A DNA stretch of 36,378 bases from Spirochaetae bacterium HGW-Spirochaetae-2 (GCA_002839355.1 PGXW01000029.1:22770-59147), one strand, 5' to 3'. Positions 1 through 8,190 are shown, numbered from the stretch's first letter. The notes: generated by a model not told the origin, from the letters alone. Numbers and translations are program-made.

Positions 1-20
1 TGACCGAAGGAACCTTTCAT
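1..20 (-). CDS. Possible start of a leftward gene (partial)
   Basis: The reverse strand has an ATG at position 20 that opens MKGSFG and runs off the window edge. A purine-rich AAGGAAG lies about nine bases upstream and could be its ribosome binding site. It would follow glgC on the same strand after a 75-base gap with no visible terminator, so it may belong to the glycogen operon. Six codons are too few to name a product. Confidence 0.35.
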
Positions 21-95
21 ATCTTCGCTTCCTTGTCCTTGCCCTCCGTCCGATCCGCTCCAAGCTCAGCCACAAGTTTATGCTGTTACAGATCA

Positions 96-1391
96 CTAGA
101 GGATTGTCCCGTGCGGAATTATCGCATTCTTATGGATTACGATGATTCCATCGTGGATCGAATAGTTCGAGTAGTCTCCCTCTGCCCGTTGGATATCGTC
201 GATGCCGATGCGGCATCCGTCTCCAATCCGTGCATTCTGGTCGATTATTGCCCTTCTGATAATCGTTGCCCGTCCAATACCTACATTCGGAATCTTTTTG
301 CGGGCATTCTCGGCCTTTTCCTCGGGAGTCTCATAGTAGGATGCTCCCATGCAATAGACCCCATCCAAGCTGGCTCCCGATTCGATCAATGTCCGCACAC
401 CGATGATGGAGTTCACAATATAGGCGTTGGTGATGATCGAACCTTCGCTTGTCAGCGAGCAGCTGATATTGCAGAAGTTGACCTTTGTCGCCGGAAGGTG
501 CCGCCGGTGGGTGTAGATCGGCATTTCCTCATTGTAGAAATTGAATGCCGGTGTCACCGAGGCCAAGTCAATATTCGTGTCGTAGAACGCCTTGATTGTT
601 CCGATATCTTCCCAGAATCCGTCGAACAGGTGGGTTGCGACCTTTTGTGTCTTGATGACCTCGGGAATTATCTCCTTGCCGAAATCGGTTGCTGGATTGT
701 GCTCAAGCAACTTTTCCATAGCCCTGGCATCGAAAATATAGATACCCATGGACGCGAGGTATTCATTGTTCTCGCTCGGTTTCTGGTTCAAGCTTTCCTT
801 GAGGAGTTTGGTTGGGATGCGATATTCGGAAATATCGAGATCGGGTGCCGGCTTCTCATAGAATTTCTTGACTATCCCATGGTCGTCGGCGCCGATGATT
901 CCCAAACCGGTTGCGGCTTCCCTGGAGATCGGTTTGGCTGCGATGGTCAGGACCGCGCCACTTTCCACGTGGGTCTTGAGCATTTCCCGATAATCCATGC
1001 GATACAATTGGTCGCCCGAGAGTATGATGTAGTAGTCGGCATTCTGGTCGGCGAAGTGCAATAGGTTCTTGCGTACCGCATCGGCGGTTCCCTGATACCA
1101 ATCGTTGTTGTGGTAGGTCTGTTCCGCAGCGAGGATCTCGACGAAGCCATTGGAGAACGTATCGAAGATATAGGTGTTCGCAATATGGTTGTGCAAGGAT
1201 GCCGAGTTGAACTGCGTGAGAATATAGACTTGCTTGATTTCACTATTGATACAGTTGGAAATCGGAATATCCACCAACCGGTATTTGCCTGCGAACGGGA
1301 CTGCGGGTTTCGATCTGTCCTTGGTCAAAGGATAGAGTCTCGTTCCTTTGCCTCCGCCCAATACGATTGCTATAGTCTTTTTCTTACCCAT
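96..1391 (-). CDS. glgC: Glucose-1-phosphate adenylyltransferase (ADP-glucose pyrophosphorylase)
   Basis: GlgC makes ADP-glucose from glucose-1-phosphate and ATP, the committed step of bacterial glycogen synthesis in the cytoplasm. The N-terminal nucleotidyltransferase signature GGGKGTRLYPLT is intact, followed by PISNCINSEI, YQGTADAVRKN and the ILSGDQLYRMDY substrate/metal region. The C-terminal third has the hexapeptide-like repeats of the left-handed beta-helix domain. At about 431 residues the length is normal for the family. The ATG at 1391 is preferred because AAGGGG lies eight bases upstream; an ATG at 1397 overlaps the glgA stop codon (TAATG) but is only two bases from that site. The overlap implies translational coupling to glgA. 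Confidence 0.95.
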   Translation of the reverse strand: MGKKKTIAIVLGGGKGTRLYPLTKDRSKPAVPFAGKYRLVDIPISNCINSEIKQVYILTQFNSASLHNHIANTYIFDTFSNGFVEILAAEQTYHNNDWYQGTADAVRKNLLHFADQNADYYIILSGDQLYRMDYREMLKTHVESGAVLTIAAKPISREAATGLGIIGADDHGIVKKFYEKPAPDLDISEYRIPTKLLKESLNQKPSENNEYLASMGIYIFDARAMEKLLEHNPATDFGKEIIPEVIKTQKVATHLFDGFWEDIGTIKAFYDTNIDLASVTPAFNFYNEEMPIYTHRRHLPATKVNFCNISCSLTSEGSIITNAYIVNSIIGVRTLIESGASLDGVYCMGASYYETPEEKAENARKKIPNVGIGRATIIRRAIIDQNARIGDGCRIGIDDIQRAEGDYSNYSIHDGIIVIHKNAIIPHGTIL

Positions 1392-1396
1392 TCCCA

Positions 1397-2842
1397 TTAC
1401 CCCTTGTGTGTTTTTTGATACACTTTCACGTAATCTTCAGCTGAATTGATCCATGAGAAATCAACTCCCATACCGCGCTTCCGTATGGTTGAAATATCTT
1501 GGTCTTCAGTCTTATATACATCGATTGCCCGTTTGACAGCCATATAGATGGCAGTTCCCGACATGTCGTCGAAAAGGATTCCCGTTCCGTCCGGCTGGGC
1601 GATATCGACAATGGAATCGGCCAATCCTCCCGTTTTCCGTGCGATGGGTATGGTCCCGTAACGCAAGGAGTACATCTGGTTGAGTCCACACGGTTCATAT
1701 CGGCTCGGCATGAGGAAAAAGTCGCTTCCGGCTTCCACCAGATGCGCAGCCTCGTTGCTGAAAATGAGATTTACCGAGAGATTGTCGTGCAACTCGGCCA
1801 GGGTCGTCAATTTTTCCTCAATAGCCTTGTCTCCGGTTCCCACGATCAGCATTTGTACAGGAAGGTCGGTGAGTATCTGTTCAAGTGCACAGGGAGAACC
1901 TTGGCACAATTCGACAAATCCCTTCTGGTCCGCTATCCGGCTGATCATACCTATGACCGGGGTATCCGCTTGGACAGGTAGTTTGAACCGCCTCTGCATC
2001 TTTCCTTTTAGGATATCTTTTCCACTCAAATCCTCGCTGGAAAAATGATTTTCCAGCAGACGGTCCGTTTGCGGGTTCCACTCGTCGGTATCGATTCCAT
2101 TCAGGATCCCGAACAGGTGGCTTTGCTTGGAACGGAGCAGGTCTTGGAGACCGCAACCCTGCTGCGCCTCCTGTATCTCCTTCGCATAGGTGGGACTGAC
2201 GGTGGTGATCAAATCCGAACCTTCGAGTCCGGCCTTCAGCATGTTGATCCGTCGATGGATACCTTCTCCGCTGAAGAGTGTCGGATCGACCGGTATTTCC
2301 GAAAGCAACAGGTCGAGCCGGGGGAAATCGCCCTGGTAGGCCAGATTGTGTATGGTGAAGACAACCGTTGTCTTGGCAAAGGTCTTGTCTGGATCGTGCT
2401 TGGCCAAGGTGGGGACAAGTCCCGTTGTCCAATCGTGGCAGTGGAGGATCTCGGGAATCCACTCCAATTCCCTGCACAAGGAGAGAGCAGCCTTGGACAA
2501 CAAGGTGAACCGTAGGAGGTTGTCCGCATATGGAGCGAACGAAGTGTCCCCATAGATCCCCTTTCGTTCGGTGAACCACCGGTGGTCGACCAGATAGACC
2601 GATACACCGTTGTGCTTCTTATGTCTGAATCTGACCGCCTCGAGCTTTCCTCCATTCGGTATTTCCACCAGATAGGGCAACTGGGTAAAGGAGGAATCGT
2701 CGGTCGAACCGTAGCAGGGAAGGATCAGGCGGACATCGTGATCCAGTGCCGCCAGGGCAATGGAAAGGGAAGAGGCGACATCCGCCAACCCTCCCGATTT
2801 TGAGAAAGGAACTGCTTCGCTCGAGACCATCATTATTCTCAT
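1397..2842 (-). CDS. glgA: Glycogen synthase (ADP-glucose-dependent)
   Basis: GlgA transfers glucose from ADP-glucose to the growing alpha-1,4-glucan. The N-terminal KSGGLADV motif, which binds ADP-glucose, is at residues 15-22 from the chosen start, and the C-terminal GT5 signature EPCGLNQMYSLRYGTIPI followed by TGGLADSI is present. Length is about 481 residues, normal for GlgA. The ATG at 2842 starts MRIMMVSSEAVPFSK, the usual family N-terminus; the frame is open 12 codons further upstream but that part is not family-like. No Shine-Dalgarno sequence precedes this ATG. Instead a -10 element ends six bases before it, suggesting a leaderless transcript. The gene overlaps the glgC start region and the pair is probably one operon. 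Confidence 0.95.
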   Translation of the reverse strand: MRIMMVSSEAVPFSKSGGLADVASSLSIALAALDHDVRLILPCYGSTDDSSFTQLPYLVEIPNGGKLEAVRFRHKKHNGVSVYLVDHRWFTERKGIYGDTSFAPYADNLLRFTLLSKAALSLCRELEWIPEILHCHDWTTGLVPTLAKHDPDKTFAKTTVVFTIHNLAYQGDFPRLDLLLSEIPVDPTLFSGEGIHRRINMLKAGLEGSDLITTVSPTYAKEIQEAQQGCGLQDLLRSKQSHLFGILNGIDTDEWNPQTDRLLENHFSSEDLSGKDILKGKMQRRFKLPVQADTPVIGMISRIADQKGFVELCQGSPCALEQILTDLPVQMLIVGTGDKAIEEKLTTLAELHDNLSVNLIFSNEAAHLVEAGSDFFLMPSRYEPCGLNQMYSLRYGTIPIARKTGGLADSIVDIAQPDGTGILFDDMSGTAIYMAVKRAIDVYKTEDQDISTIRKRGMGVDFSWINSAEDYVKVYQKTHKG

Positions 2843-2848
2843 ATGCCA

Positions 2849-2878
2849 ATTAGACCATTGAAGTTGGAGTGCAGTCAA
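2849..2878 (-). promoter_or_regulatory. Promoter of glgA-glgC, leaderless arrangement
   Basis: On the reverse strand TTGACT (2873-2878) and TCTAAT (2849-2854) are 18 bases apart. The -10 ends six bases before the glgA ATG at 2842, so the predicted start of transcription coincides with the start codon. There is no ribosome binding site in between. Confidence 0.65.
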
Positions 2879-2913
2879 GGGAATTCGACTGGTAAATGGG
2901 TTGGGAAATCATA

Positions 2914-2943
2914 ATAAAACCCGCCTAGGAGACGGGTTTTTGT
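2914..2943 (-). terminator. Terminator downstream of trxB (bidirectional)
   Basis: An inverted repeat AAAACCCG (2916-2923) / CGGGTTTT (2933-2940) has T-rich flanks on both strands. It ends the TPR-tsaE-tsaB-trxB transcription unit and isolates the glgA promoter just beyond it. Confidence 0.8.
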
Positions 2944-2969
2944 GGAATTTGAACTTAATTCACTTGCAC

Positions 2970-3920
2970 CTATACGTATGCCTGGCCCTTGAGTTCATCA
3001 ATATATTCTGCCGACGCATGGGCAGCGATCGCGCCGTCCGATGCAGCTGTGACGATCTGTCTGAAGGGCGTATTGCGCACATCCCCCACAGCGTAGAGAC
3101 CTGGTACATTCGTGCCCATCAGCCCGTTGGTAACCAGGTACCCGGCTTCGTCGGTCTCGGCATAGGATACCAGCTTGGTCCTTGGGTCCGCACCGATAAA
3201 CACGAATACGGCGTCGAACGGTTCCTCATAATCACGATCATGTTCGATATCATGCAACGAGACCGATGTCACCCGCTTTCCGTCACCCTTGATTTCATTC
3301 ACCGTGTGTAGGAACCGTGTGTCAATATGCTCGTCGTGCTCTACCATTCCGGCGATGCTGCGTTGTGCACGGAACCGGTCCTTCCTATGCACGATCACAA
3401 TATCCGAGCTCAACTTCGAGAGGAACAGCGACTCTCCACAAGCTGAATCCCCACCTCCGACCACCAGTATCCGTTTTCCCTTGAAGAAGGGGCCGTCGCA
3501 GGTCGCACAGTAGGAAACGCCTTTTCCCTGGTATTCCTTCTCACCCGGGACACCAAGTTCGCGTCGTTTCGCACCGGTGGACATGATGACGACAGGAACG
3601 GTGTAGGTTCCGTCTGTGGTCACAACCGTGAAGGAGCCATCCCCGTTGTGGTTGACGGCATCTACCGTGCCAAAATGTATCACGGCTCCAAACCGTTCGG
3701 CTTGTTTGGTGAATTTGTCGGCAAGATCGAAGCCGCTGATCGGTTCTTCGAATCCGGGATAATTTTCCAGTTCATCGACAACCAATACCTGGCCGCCCGG
3801 GGCCATTTCCTCAAACACATGTGCAGACAATCCTGCACGTGCCGCATACTGCGCAGCAGAGAGACCGGCCGGGCCTCCTCCGATGATTATGATATCGGGC
3901 TGCTTTTCCTGTTCACTCAT
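2970..3920 (-). CDS. trxB: Thioredoxin reductase (NADPH)
   Basis: Low-molecular-weight thioredoxin reductase, a flavoprotein that passes electrons from NADPH to thioredoxin. The FAD-binding GGGPAGLSAAQYAARAG is at residues 14-30, the redox centre CATC at 138-141 and the NADPH-binding GGGDSACGE starts near 155. The C-terminal FAD contact region is also present. Length of 316 residues fits the family. The ATG at 3920 is preceded by GAGG. It starts two bases after the tsaB stop and is the last gene of the TPR-tsaE-tsaB unit, before the terminator near 2930. Its likely partner thioredoxin is encoded separately near 12.2 kb. Confidence 0.96.
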   Translation of the reverse strand: MSEQEKQPDIIIIGGGPAGLSAAQYAARAGLSAHVFEEMAPGGQVLVVDELENYPGFEEPISGFDLADKFTKQAERFGAVIHFGTVDAVNHNGDGSFTVVTTDGTYTVPVVIMSTGAKRRELGVPGEKEYQGKGVSYCATCDGPFFKGKRILVVGGGDSACGESLFLSKLSSDIVIVHRKDRFRAQRSIAGMVEHDEHIDTRFLHTVNEIKGDGKRVTSVSLHDIEHDRDYEEPFDAVFVFIGADPRTKLVSYAETDEAGYLVTNGLMGTNVPGLYAVGDVRNTPFRQIVTAASDGAIAAHASAEYIDELKGQAYV

Positions 3921-3922
3921 TG

Positions 3923-4639
3923 TTAAACCTCTTCGGGTGGATTATTTGCGTTTCGCTCTTCCAAAGATAACTCAGCATCGCTCTTTCGGATATAGGTCGG
4001 TCCGGACCCAATATCGTCAGGACCTTCTTGATTGAGCAATTTATTACCTAAAATAATCATAGATTCGCCATAATTGCGATATATCAACGTGTCAATGTAA
4101 AGAATTGTCTTACTGCCACGTTTTGTGATTTCATCACGCAACAACACTACCAGTTTCTGTGCATCGGGTCCGGTCACCAGCAGCTCGTCATATCCATCCA
4201 CCATATCGGCTATGGAAGGAATCGAAGCATCCATATCCTTGGACTCGCGCTCGCCATTCTTGAACACCGCACAATAATACCGTTGCTTCTTGGCATCCAC
4301 TGCGCAGAGTACCGGCATTCTGGAGTGCGACAGCGGGTAGGCGATGATATCCATGGTGCCAAGACTTACCAGTGGAATACCAGCAGCCAAGGCGATTCCC
4401 TTTGCCGCTGCCATTCCGACACGCAAGCCGGTGAAGGAACCGGGCCCATTGGCACAAACTATGAGCGAGAGGTCCGCGAGTGAGAGGTTGGCTTCACCGC
4501 ATAGCGATTTCAACCGGGGTACCAATTCTTCGCTGAATTGCCTGCCTATGGTTCGGGTATGTGAAATGAAAGTGCGGTCGGTCCTCAAAGCAAGGTGCAA
4601 TACCTCCCCCGAGGTCTCCAAGGCAAGGATATTCACCAT
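3923..4639 (-). CDS. tsaB: tRNA threonylcarbamoyladenosine biosynthesis protein TsaB
   Basis: TsaB is an ASKHA-fold, YeaZ-type protein that works with TsaD and TsaE to make the t6A37 modification on ANN-decoding tRNAs. The start MVNILALETSG, the segment CANGPGSFTGLRVGMAAAKG (about residues 74-93) and the following VSLGTMD are characteristic. About 238 residues is usual. The start at 4639 overlaps the tsaE stop as ATGGTGA, with a GGGGGTGG stretch just upstream; the frame is open a further 34 codons into tsaE but that part is not family-like. Position directly after tsaE supports the call. Confidence 0.93.
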   Translation of the reverse strand: MVNILALETSGEVLHLALRTDRTFISHTRTIGRQFSEELVPRLKSLCGEANLSLADLSLIVCANGPGSFTGLRVGMAAAKGIALAAGIPLVSLGTMDIIAYPLSHSRMPVLCAVDAKKQRYYCAVFKNGERESKDMDASIPSIADMVDGYDELLVTGPDAQKLVVLLRDEITKRGSKTILYIDTLIYRNYGESMIILGNKLLNQEGPDDIGSGPTYIRKSDAELSLEERNANNPPEEV

Positions 4640-5073
4640 ACCACCCCCGAAACCATGATCTCCCTGTTCCCGTTGTCTCCGATTGCGATCTTCACCCGCA
4701 CAGTGCCGTGCGGGAGTATCTCCTCGATCTTTTCGCTCCATTCGATGAGCGTAATGCCTTCGCCATACAACAGTTCCTCACCCCCGATACTACTGAAATC
4801 ATCTATCCCATGCAATCTATAGAGATCCATATGATGTAGTGGCATGGTTCCCTCATATTCCTGTACCAAGGTGAATGTGGGGCTGACAATCGCTTCATTG
4901 ATCTGCAACGCTTCGGCGATACCTTTCGCGATCACGGTCTTACCGGCACCGAGTGGACCTTGCAGGGAGACTACGGTTCCGGCCGGGAGAGCCCTGCCGA
5001 GACGAAAGCCTAGTTCCCTCGTCTCCTGTTCGGAATCCGTGTGGAAGGTCTGGGTTCTAGGCATCGATGACAT
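4633..5073 (-). CDS. tsaE: tRNA threonylcarbamoyladenosine biosynthesis ATPase TsaE
   Basis: TsaE is the small P-loop ATPase that drives turnover of the TsaB-TsaD complex in t6A synthesis. The Walker A segment GPLGAGKT is followed by SPTFTLVQEYEG and MDLYRL, all diagnostic for the YjeE/TsaE family. Three in-frame ATGs lie at 5079, 5073 and 5064. The one at 5073 is chosen because AGAGG lies six bases upstream. The coding start overlaps the end of the TPR gene by 17 bases, and the stop overlaps tsaB, so all three are probably translationally coupled. Confidence 0.92.
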   Translation of the reverse strand: MSSMPRTQTFHTDSEQETRELGFRLGRALPAGTVVSLQGPLGAGKTVIAKGIAEALQINEAIVSPTFTLVQEYEGTMPLHHMDLYRLHGIDDFSSIGGEELLYGEGITLIEWSEKIEEILPHGTVRVKIAIGDNGNREIMVSGVVW

Positions 5074-6208
5074 TGTCATCCTCTTCGTCGACTCCAGTCC
5101 TTTTTGCCAATTCCTGTTTCAAATGCTTGACCGCAGGATCATTGGGATCGATTGTCTGGGCCTTGAGCAACAATTCGTACGCCCTGTTGTATTCTTCGTC
5201 GCGCAGGTTGAGGAACGCAAGGTTGCTCAGCAACTTCACATTATCCTCGTCAAGCTCCAACGCTATCTCCAAATAGGTCTTGGATAGTTCCTTGTCACCC
5301 AGTTCGACAGCACAGATCGAAAGCTCGTTATAGATGTCGGCATTGGTCTCACCCAACTCCAAACATTTGAGGAACGCCGTCTGTGCGGGTGCAAAGTCAC
5401 CAAGACGACGATGTGCCCAACCTTTTATGAACCAACCTGACCAGACTTTCGGATTGTTTACAATGAATGATTCGATCAGGCGCAAGGCCTGGTCCTCATT
5501 TCCCAGTTGCATCTCGTCAAAGGCTTCATGCAAGGTCCTGTCGTTTTCCAATCGGTCCGAGATTTCCTTGATCCGTGCCTCCACCAATGTCTTCTTCTCG
5601 CCTTCCGGTGCGATACGCACATACTGGTTGAGGTATTCCAGAGCCAGTTCGTCGTTACCGAGAAAGAGATTCAACATGCCGAATTCGGAGAGCAACAGTT
5701 CGGACAACGGGTTGTGTTCCAAGCCCCTACGCAAGACATTGACCTGTTTGGTCATTGCTTCGTCGTATGCCTCGTGTCTGTCCGAATCCATTGCCTTGCG
5801 TGCTTTTTGTCCATACAGGACCGACAGGTTGACGAATAGTTCGGGAATATTGTGGTTGAGGTGGCTGGCGGCCAAGAACAATTCCTCGGCAAACTCGAGA
5901 TCCCCGTTGTTCGCCTTGGCGATACCGGCCAGTTGCAGTTCTTTCACCACGTCTGGCTGCAAGGCGGTGAGCATGTTGCGGTAATATGCGGAATGTTCAT
6001 GTTCGCTTTGGTGTGCGATGACCTTCAATAGCCCTGCCGCAATCATTTCGATCCGAATACCTTCGGAAGGATCGATAGCTTCCTTGCCGTCGGGCAACTG
6101 GACGGGCAATGGGATTTCAGGGTCGAAGGTGAATCCATCCTGCTCCTGCCGAATCGAATCGGGGAGGGTAATGAAGATAACATCATTCATGGAAAATGTT
6201 TGTGTCAT
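5057..6208 (-). CDS. Tetratricopeptide repeat protein
   Basis: A soluble protein of 383 residues with no signal peptide or membrane segment. TPR-like helical pairs are clear from about residue 90 (for example NGDLEFAEELFLAASHLN) and again at about 235-375, where units such as GDFAPAQTAFLKCLELGE and DEEYNRAYELLLKAQTIDP follow the 34-residue pattern. The C-terminus is acidic. TPR proteins usually scaffold protein-protein contacts, and no specific partner can be named. It heads a unit with tsaE, tsaB and trxB and starts just 18 bases after the terminator-like tail of the 6S RNA gene. The ATG at 6208 has AGGAA nine bases upstream; an ATG at 6190 is an alternative. Confidence 0.85.
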   Translation of the reverse strand: MTQTFSMNDVIFITLPDSIRQEQDGFTFDPEIPLPVQLPDGKEAIDPSEGIRIEMIAAGLLKVIAHQSEHEHSAYYRNMLTALQPDVVKELQLAGIAKANNGDLEFAEELFLAASHLNHNIPELFVNLSVLYGQKARKAMDSDRHEAYDEAMTKQVNVLRRGLEHNPLSELLLSEFGMLNLFLGNDELALEYLNQYVRIAPEGEKKTLVEARIKEISDRLENDRTLHEAFDEMQLGNEDQALRLIESFIVNNPKVWSGWFIKGWAHRRLGDFAPAQTAFLKCLELGETNADIYNELSICAVELGDKELSKTYLEIALELDEDNVKLLSNLAFLNLRDEEYNRAYELLLKAQTIDPNDPAVKHLKQELAKRTGVDEEDDNVIDA

Positions 6209-6225
6209 GTATACTGTTTCCTACA

Positions 6226-6416
6226 TAAAAAAGGACCCGCGGCGCCGTTCGGAGGTTATCTCTTGAACCTAAGGTTCAAGGGGGAAACTAGGTGCCGAGC
6301 ATTCTGTTCCCTAAAAGGAGGCGAACCTCCCGGGATCAATTCAACTCGGCTATACCGAATCCCGTAAATGTTGTTTGAGCCAAGAGAACTGTCTCTTCAC
6401 GAACACCGCAGGCCCA
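6226..6416 (-). ncRNA. ssrS: 6S RNA
   Basis: 6S RNA binds the housekeeping RNA polymerase holoenzyme and tunes transcription in slow growth. On the reverse strand the 5' end GGGCCTGCGG (from 6415) pairs with CCGCGGGTCC (ending 6233) over ten base pairs including G-U pairs. GTTCG then pairs with CGAAC across a bulge. The 3' half carries CCTTGAACCTTAGGTTCAAG, closely matching the conserved CCTTGAACC-N-GGTTCAAG segment of proteobacterial 6S RNA. A T-run follows the closing stem and forms an intrinsic terminator. The size of about 185 bases is typical. It lies between the rplT/coiled-coil unit and the TPR gene on the same strand. The stretch has no credible ORF. Confidence 0.85.
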
Positions 6417-6449
6417 ATAATTTCAAATCAATGCTACCATAGTAAACAA

Positions 6450-6480
6450 AAAAACGGAACCATCTCTGGTTCCGTTTCAC
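6450..6480 (-). terminator. Terminator of the infC-rpmI-rplT-coiled-coil unit
   Basis: AAACGGAACC and GGTTCCGTTT form a ten-base-pair stem with a six-base loop, followed on the reverse strand by a T-rich run. It separates the ribosomal protein unit from the 6S RNA gene. Confidence 0.85.
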
Positions 6481-6501
6481 AGAATTGCAATGGTCTTCAG
6501 T

Positions 6502-6843
6502 TCATCTGACAAGGTCGTCGAGGGAAACTTCGTCTATCGAAATTCCCATACCGCCGGTAAACCGGTCAGCTGTCTCCAGGTCTCCAGAAAGGCTGTCAAT
6601 CACTTCTATATCATCAAGTCCTTGGATGGAATCGAGATGTACGAGTGCATTGTTGATGCTCTCCTCAATAAGCTTGCTGTCGGAACTGAAGTTGTCAGCG
6701 TATTTCTGCAACTCCTCGTTATGGACGGAGAGAACCTCCACCTCATCATTCAATTCCTCGATTTTCTTCTCAAGGTTCCGAATCAACACAGTGGCTTTTA
6801 CAATCCGCTGCTCCAACAATTGAACTTTATCGAGAGTCGTCAT
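6502..6843 (-). CDS. Small coiled-coil protein, ZapB-like
   Basis: A 113-residue acidic protein whose first 55 residues form an uninterrupted heptad pattern (LDKVQLLEQRIVKATVLIRN onward). A charged, less ordered C-terminus follows. ZapB-type cell-division proteins, which stimulate Z-ring assembly, have this kind of coiled coil, but the sequence is too generic for a firm name. AAGGAGG precedes two adjacent ATGs (6846 and 6843); the second has the better seven-base spacing. It lies 28 bases downstream of rplT on the same strand and is probably cotranscribed with the infC operon. Function is inference; the coiled coil is seen directly. Confidence 0.75.
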   Translation of the reverse strand: MTTLDKVQLLEQRIVKATVLIRNLEKKIEELNDEVEVLSVHNEELQKYADNFSSDSKLIEESINNALVHLDSIQGLDDIEVIDSLSGDLETADRFTGGMGISIDEVSLDDLVR

Positions 6844-6874
6844 CATGCCACCTCCTTATGGTGTCTGGCAAGAC

Positions 6875-7231
6875 TTAGTTCAATGCTGCCTTGGCCTGTA
6901 CAATCAACTGGGAGAACGCAAGCTTGTCTTCAATTGCCATATTCGACAATGCCTTACGGTTGATCTCGATGTTTGCCAGCTTCAAGCCATGCATGAACTG
7001 AGAATAGTTGAGCCCTTCCGCTTGTGCACCCGCCGATATTCTTGCGATCCACAGGCGTCTGAAATCTCGTTTTCTCCGTTTGCGGTCACGGTAGGCATAC
7101 TGTCCGGCCTTTGTGACTGCATCCTTGGCGATACGATAGTTGGTACTTCTGCGTCCCCAGTATCCTTTCGCCTGTTCGATAATCTTCTTTCTTCGGTCCT
7201 TGTGTTTGGTTCCGTCTACTGCTCGTGGCAT
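6875..7231 (-). CDS. rplT: 50S ribosomal protein L20
   Basis: L20 is a basic rRNA-binding protein needed early in 50S assembly. All 118 residues match the family, including MPRAVDGTKHKDRRKKI, AKGYWGRRSTNYRIAKDAV, YAYRDRKRRKRDFRRLWI and the C-terminal globular part with LNYSQFMHGLKLANIEINRK. GGGGAGG precedes the ATG. It sits in the universal infC-rpmI-rplT order, 15 bases after rpmI. In many bacteria L20 represses its own operon by binding the leader RNA; no clear L20 target was identified here. Confidence 0.98.
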   Translation of the reverse strand: MPRAVDGTKHKDRRKKIIEQAKGYWGRRSTNYRIAKDAVTKAGQYAYRDRKRRKRDFRRLWIARISAGAQAEGLNYSQFMHGLKLANIEINRKALSNMAIEDKLAFSQLIVQAKAALN

Positions 7232-7246
7232 TCGTCAATCCTCCCC

Positions 7247-7447
7247 TTAAAATTGATACGGCAGCAAGACTTTGACTTTCTTGACTTCCGCGTCGCTAAG
7301 AATACCGGTGTGGCGGAGTGACCGCTTGCGTTTGGTAGACTTCTTGGTGAGGATGTGCCGGAGACCCTGCTTCTTATAGCGGACCTTGCCGGTACCTGTG
7401 ACCGAGTACCGCTTTGCGGCGGACTTTCTTGTTTTCATTTTTGGCAT
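7247..7447 (-). CDS. rpmI: 50S ribosomal protein L35
   Basis: A small basic protein of 66 residues with the L35 pattern [20 protein letters not shown] and [14 protein letters not shown]. It binds 23S rRNA in the large subunit. GAGGT lies upstream of the ATG at 7447. Its place between infC and rplT is the standard arrangement. The C-terminus VKVLLPYQF is somewhat longer and more hydrophobic than in many homologues but plausible. Confidence 0.97.
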   Translation of the reverse strand: MPKMKTRKSAAKRYSVTGTGKVRYKKQGLRHILTKKSTKRKRSLRHTGILSDAEVKKVKVLLPYQF

Positions 7448-7529
7448 GAATTACCTCTTTTGCGCCCGCAAGGAACAAGAACCCCTTGGAGCTGCTGTAT
7501 ATGATCATCCCAACGGGATGTTTTTCGCG
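7448..7529 (-). other. infC-rpmI intergenic region with small hairpin
   Basis: The 82-base gap contains CATCCC-GTT-GGGATG (about 7507-7521), a stable stem with no T-run, followed by the rpmI ribosome binding site. It may act in mRNA processing or in ribosomal-protein feedback. No stronger signal is visible. Confidence 0.4.
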
Positions 7530-8060
7530 TTAGCGCTTTCCTTTCGCAGGACTGATGATTAGACTCATCATCCTTCCTTCCATCATGGCAGGACGATCAA
7601 GGTTGTAGCCGACTTCATTGTCGGTAAGAATCTGCAGGATTGCATCGAGAACGACCTTACCCAACTCGGTGTGCGCCAATTCCCTACCACGAAACCGTAC
7701 AGAAATCTTGACCTTGTTGCCTTCTCCCAGAAACTCCGCCACCGCCTTGGTCTTGAACTCCATGTCATGGCGTTCAATCTTCGGTTGCATCCGAATTTCC
7801 TTCAGCTTTACAATCGTCTGATTCTTCTTAGCTTCCCGATTGCGTTTCTCCTGTTCGTACCTGTACTTGCCATAATCGAGTATCTTGCACACCGGCGGAT
7901 TCGCATTTGGCGAAACTTCCACCAGGTCCAATCCCGACTGCTCGGCGAGGTCAATGGCTGCAAAGGCGTTCATGACGCCCTTCTGATTTCCCTCGGCATC
8001 TATGACGAATACCTCTCTAGCACGAATCTGTCGATTGATTCTCAATTCTTTCGTAGCCAA
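7530..8060 (-). CDS. infC: Translation initiation factor IF-3
   Basis: IF-3 binds the 30S subunit, blocks 50S joining and checks the initiation codon. Both domains are present: the N-terminal RINRQIRAREVFVIDAEG, the linker YRYEQEKRNREAKKNQ and the C-terminal KLKEIRMQPKIERHDMEFK. The frame is open to 8150, but the family N-terminus corresponds to a TTG at 8060, preceded by AAGGAG with five bases of spacing. That gives 176 residues, the normal size. A non-ATG start fits the known autoregulation of infC, in which IF-3 discriminates against its own weak start codon. It is transcribed from a promoter at 8128-8157. Confidence 0.95.
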   Translation of the reverse strand: MATKELRINRQIRAREVFVIDAEGNQKGVMNAFAAIDLAEQSGLDLVEVSPNANPPVCKILDYGKYRYEQEKRNREAKKNQTIVKLKEIRMQPKIERHDMEFKTKAVAEFLGEGNKVKISVRFRGRELAHTELGKVVLDAILQILTDNEVGYNLDRPAMMEGRMMSLIISPAKGKR

Positions 8061-8127
8061 TCGTTCTCCTTGTGTCTCAACGAAACCGCATTGATGGATT
8101 TGCGAGGGGAAAACCCCTACCGGAAAG

Positions 8128-8157
8128 ACTATAACACAAGGCCCCCACAAACGTCAA
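8128..8157 (-). promoter_or_regulatory. infC operon promoter
   Basis: TTGACG (8152-8157) and TATAGT (8128-8133) are 18 bases apart on the reverse strand, giving a leader of about 60 bases with an AGGGG-TTTT-CCCCT hairpin before the infC ribosome binding site. The -35 lies in the loop of a larger GC-rich inverted repeat (8138-8169). Confidence 0.75.
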
Positions 8158-8176
8158 AGGGGGGACCTTGTTTTTC
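8138..8176. terminator. GC-rich inverted repeat between fba and infC
   Basis: AAGGCCCCC (8138-8146) pairs with GGGGG-A-CCTT (about 8160-8169). On the plus strand it is followed by GTTTTTC, like an intrinsic terminator, although no plus-strand gene leads into it. On the minus strand it follows the fba stop but lacks a good T-run. It may end fba transcription or block antisense transcription into fba. Confidence 0.45.
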
Positions 8177-8190
8177 AATGCAGTCTCTGG

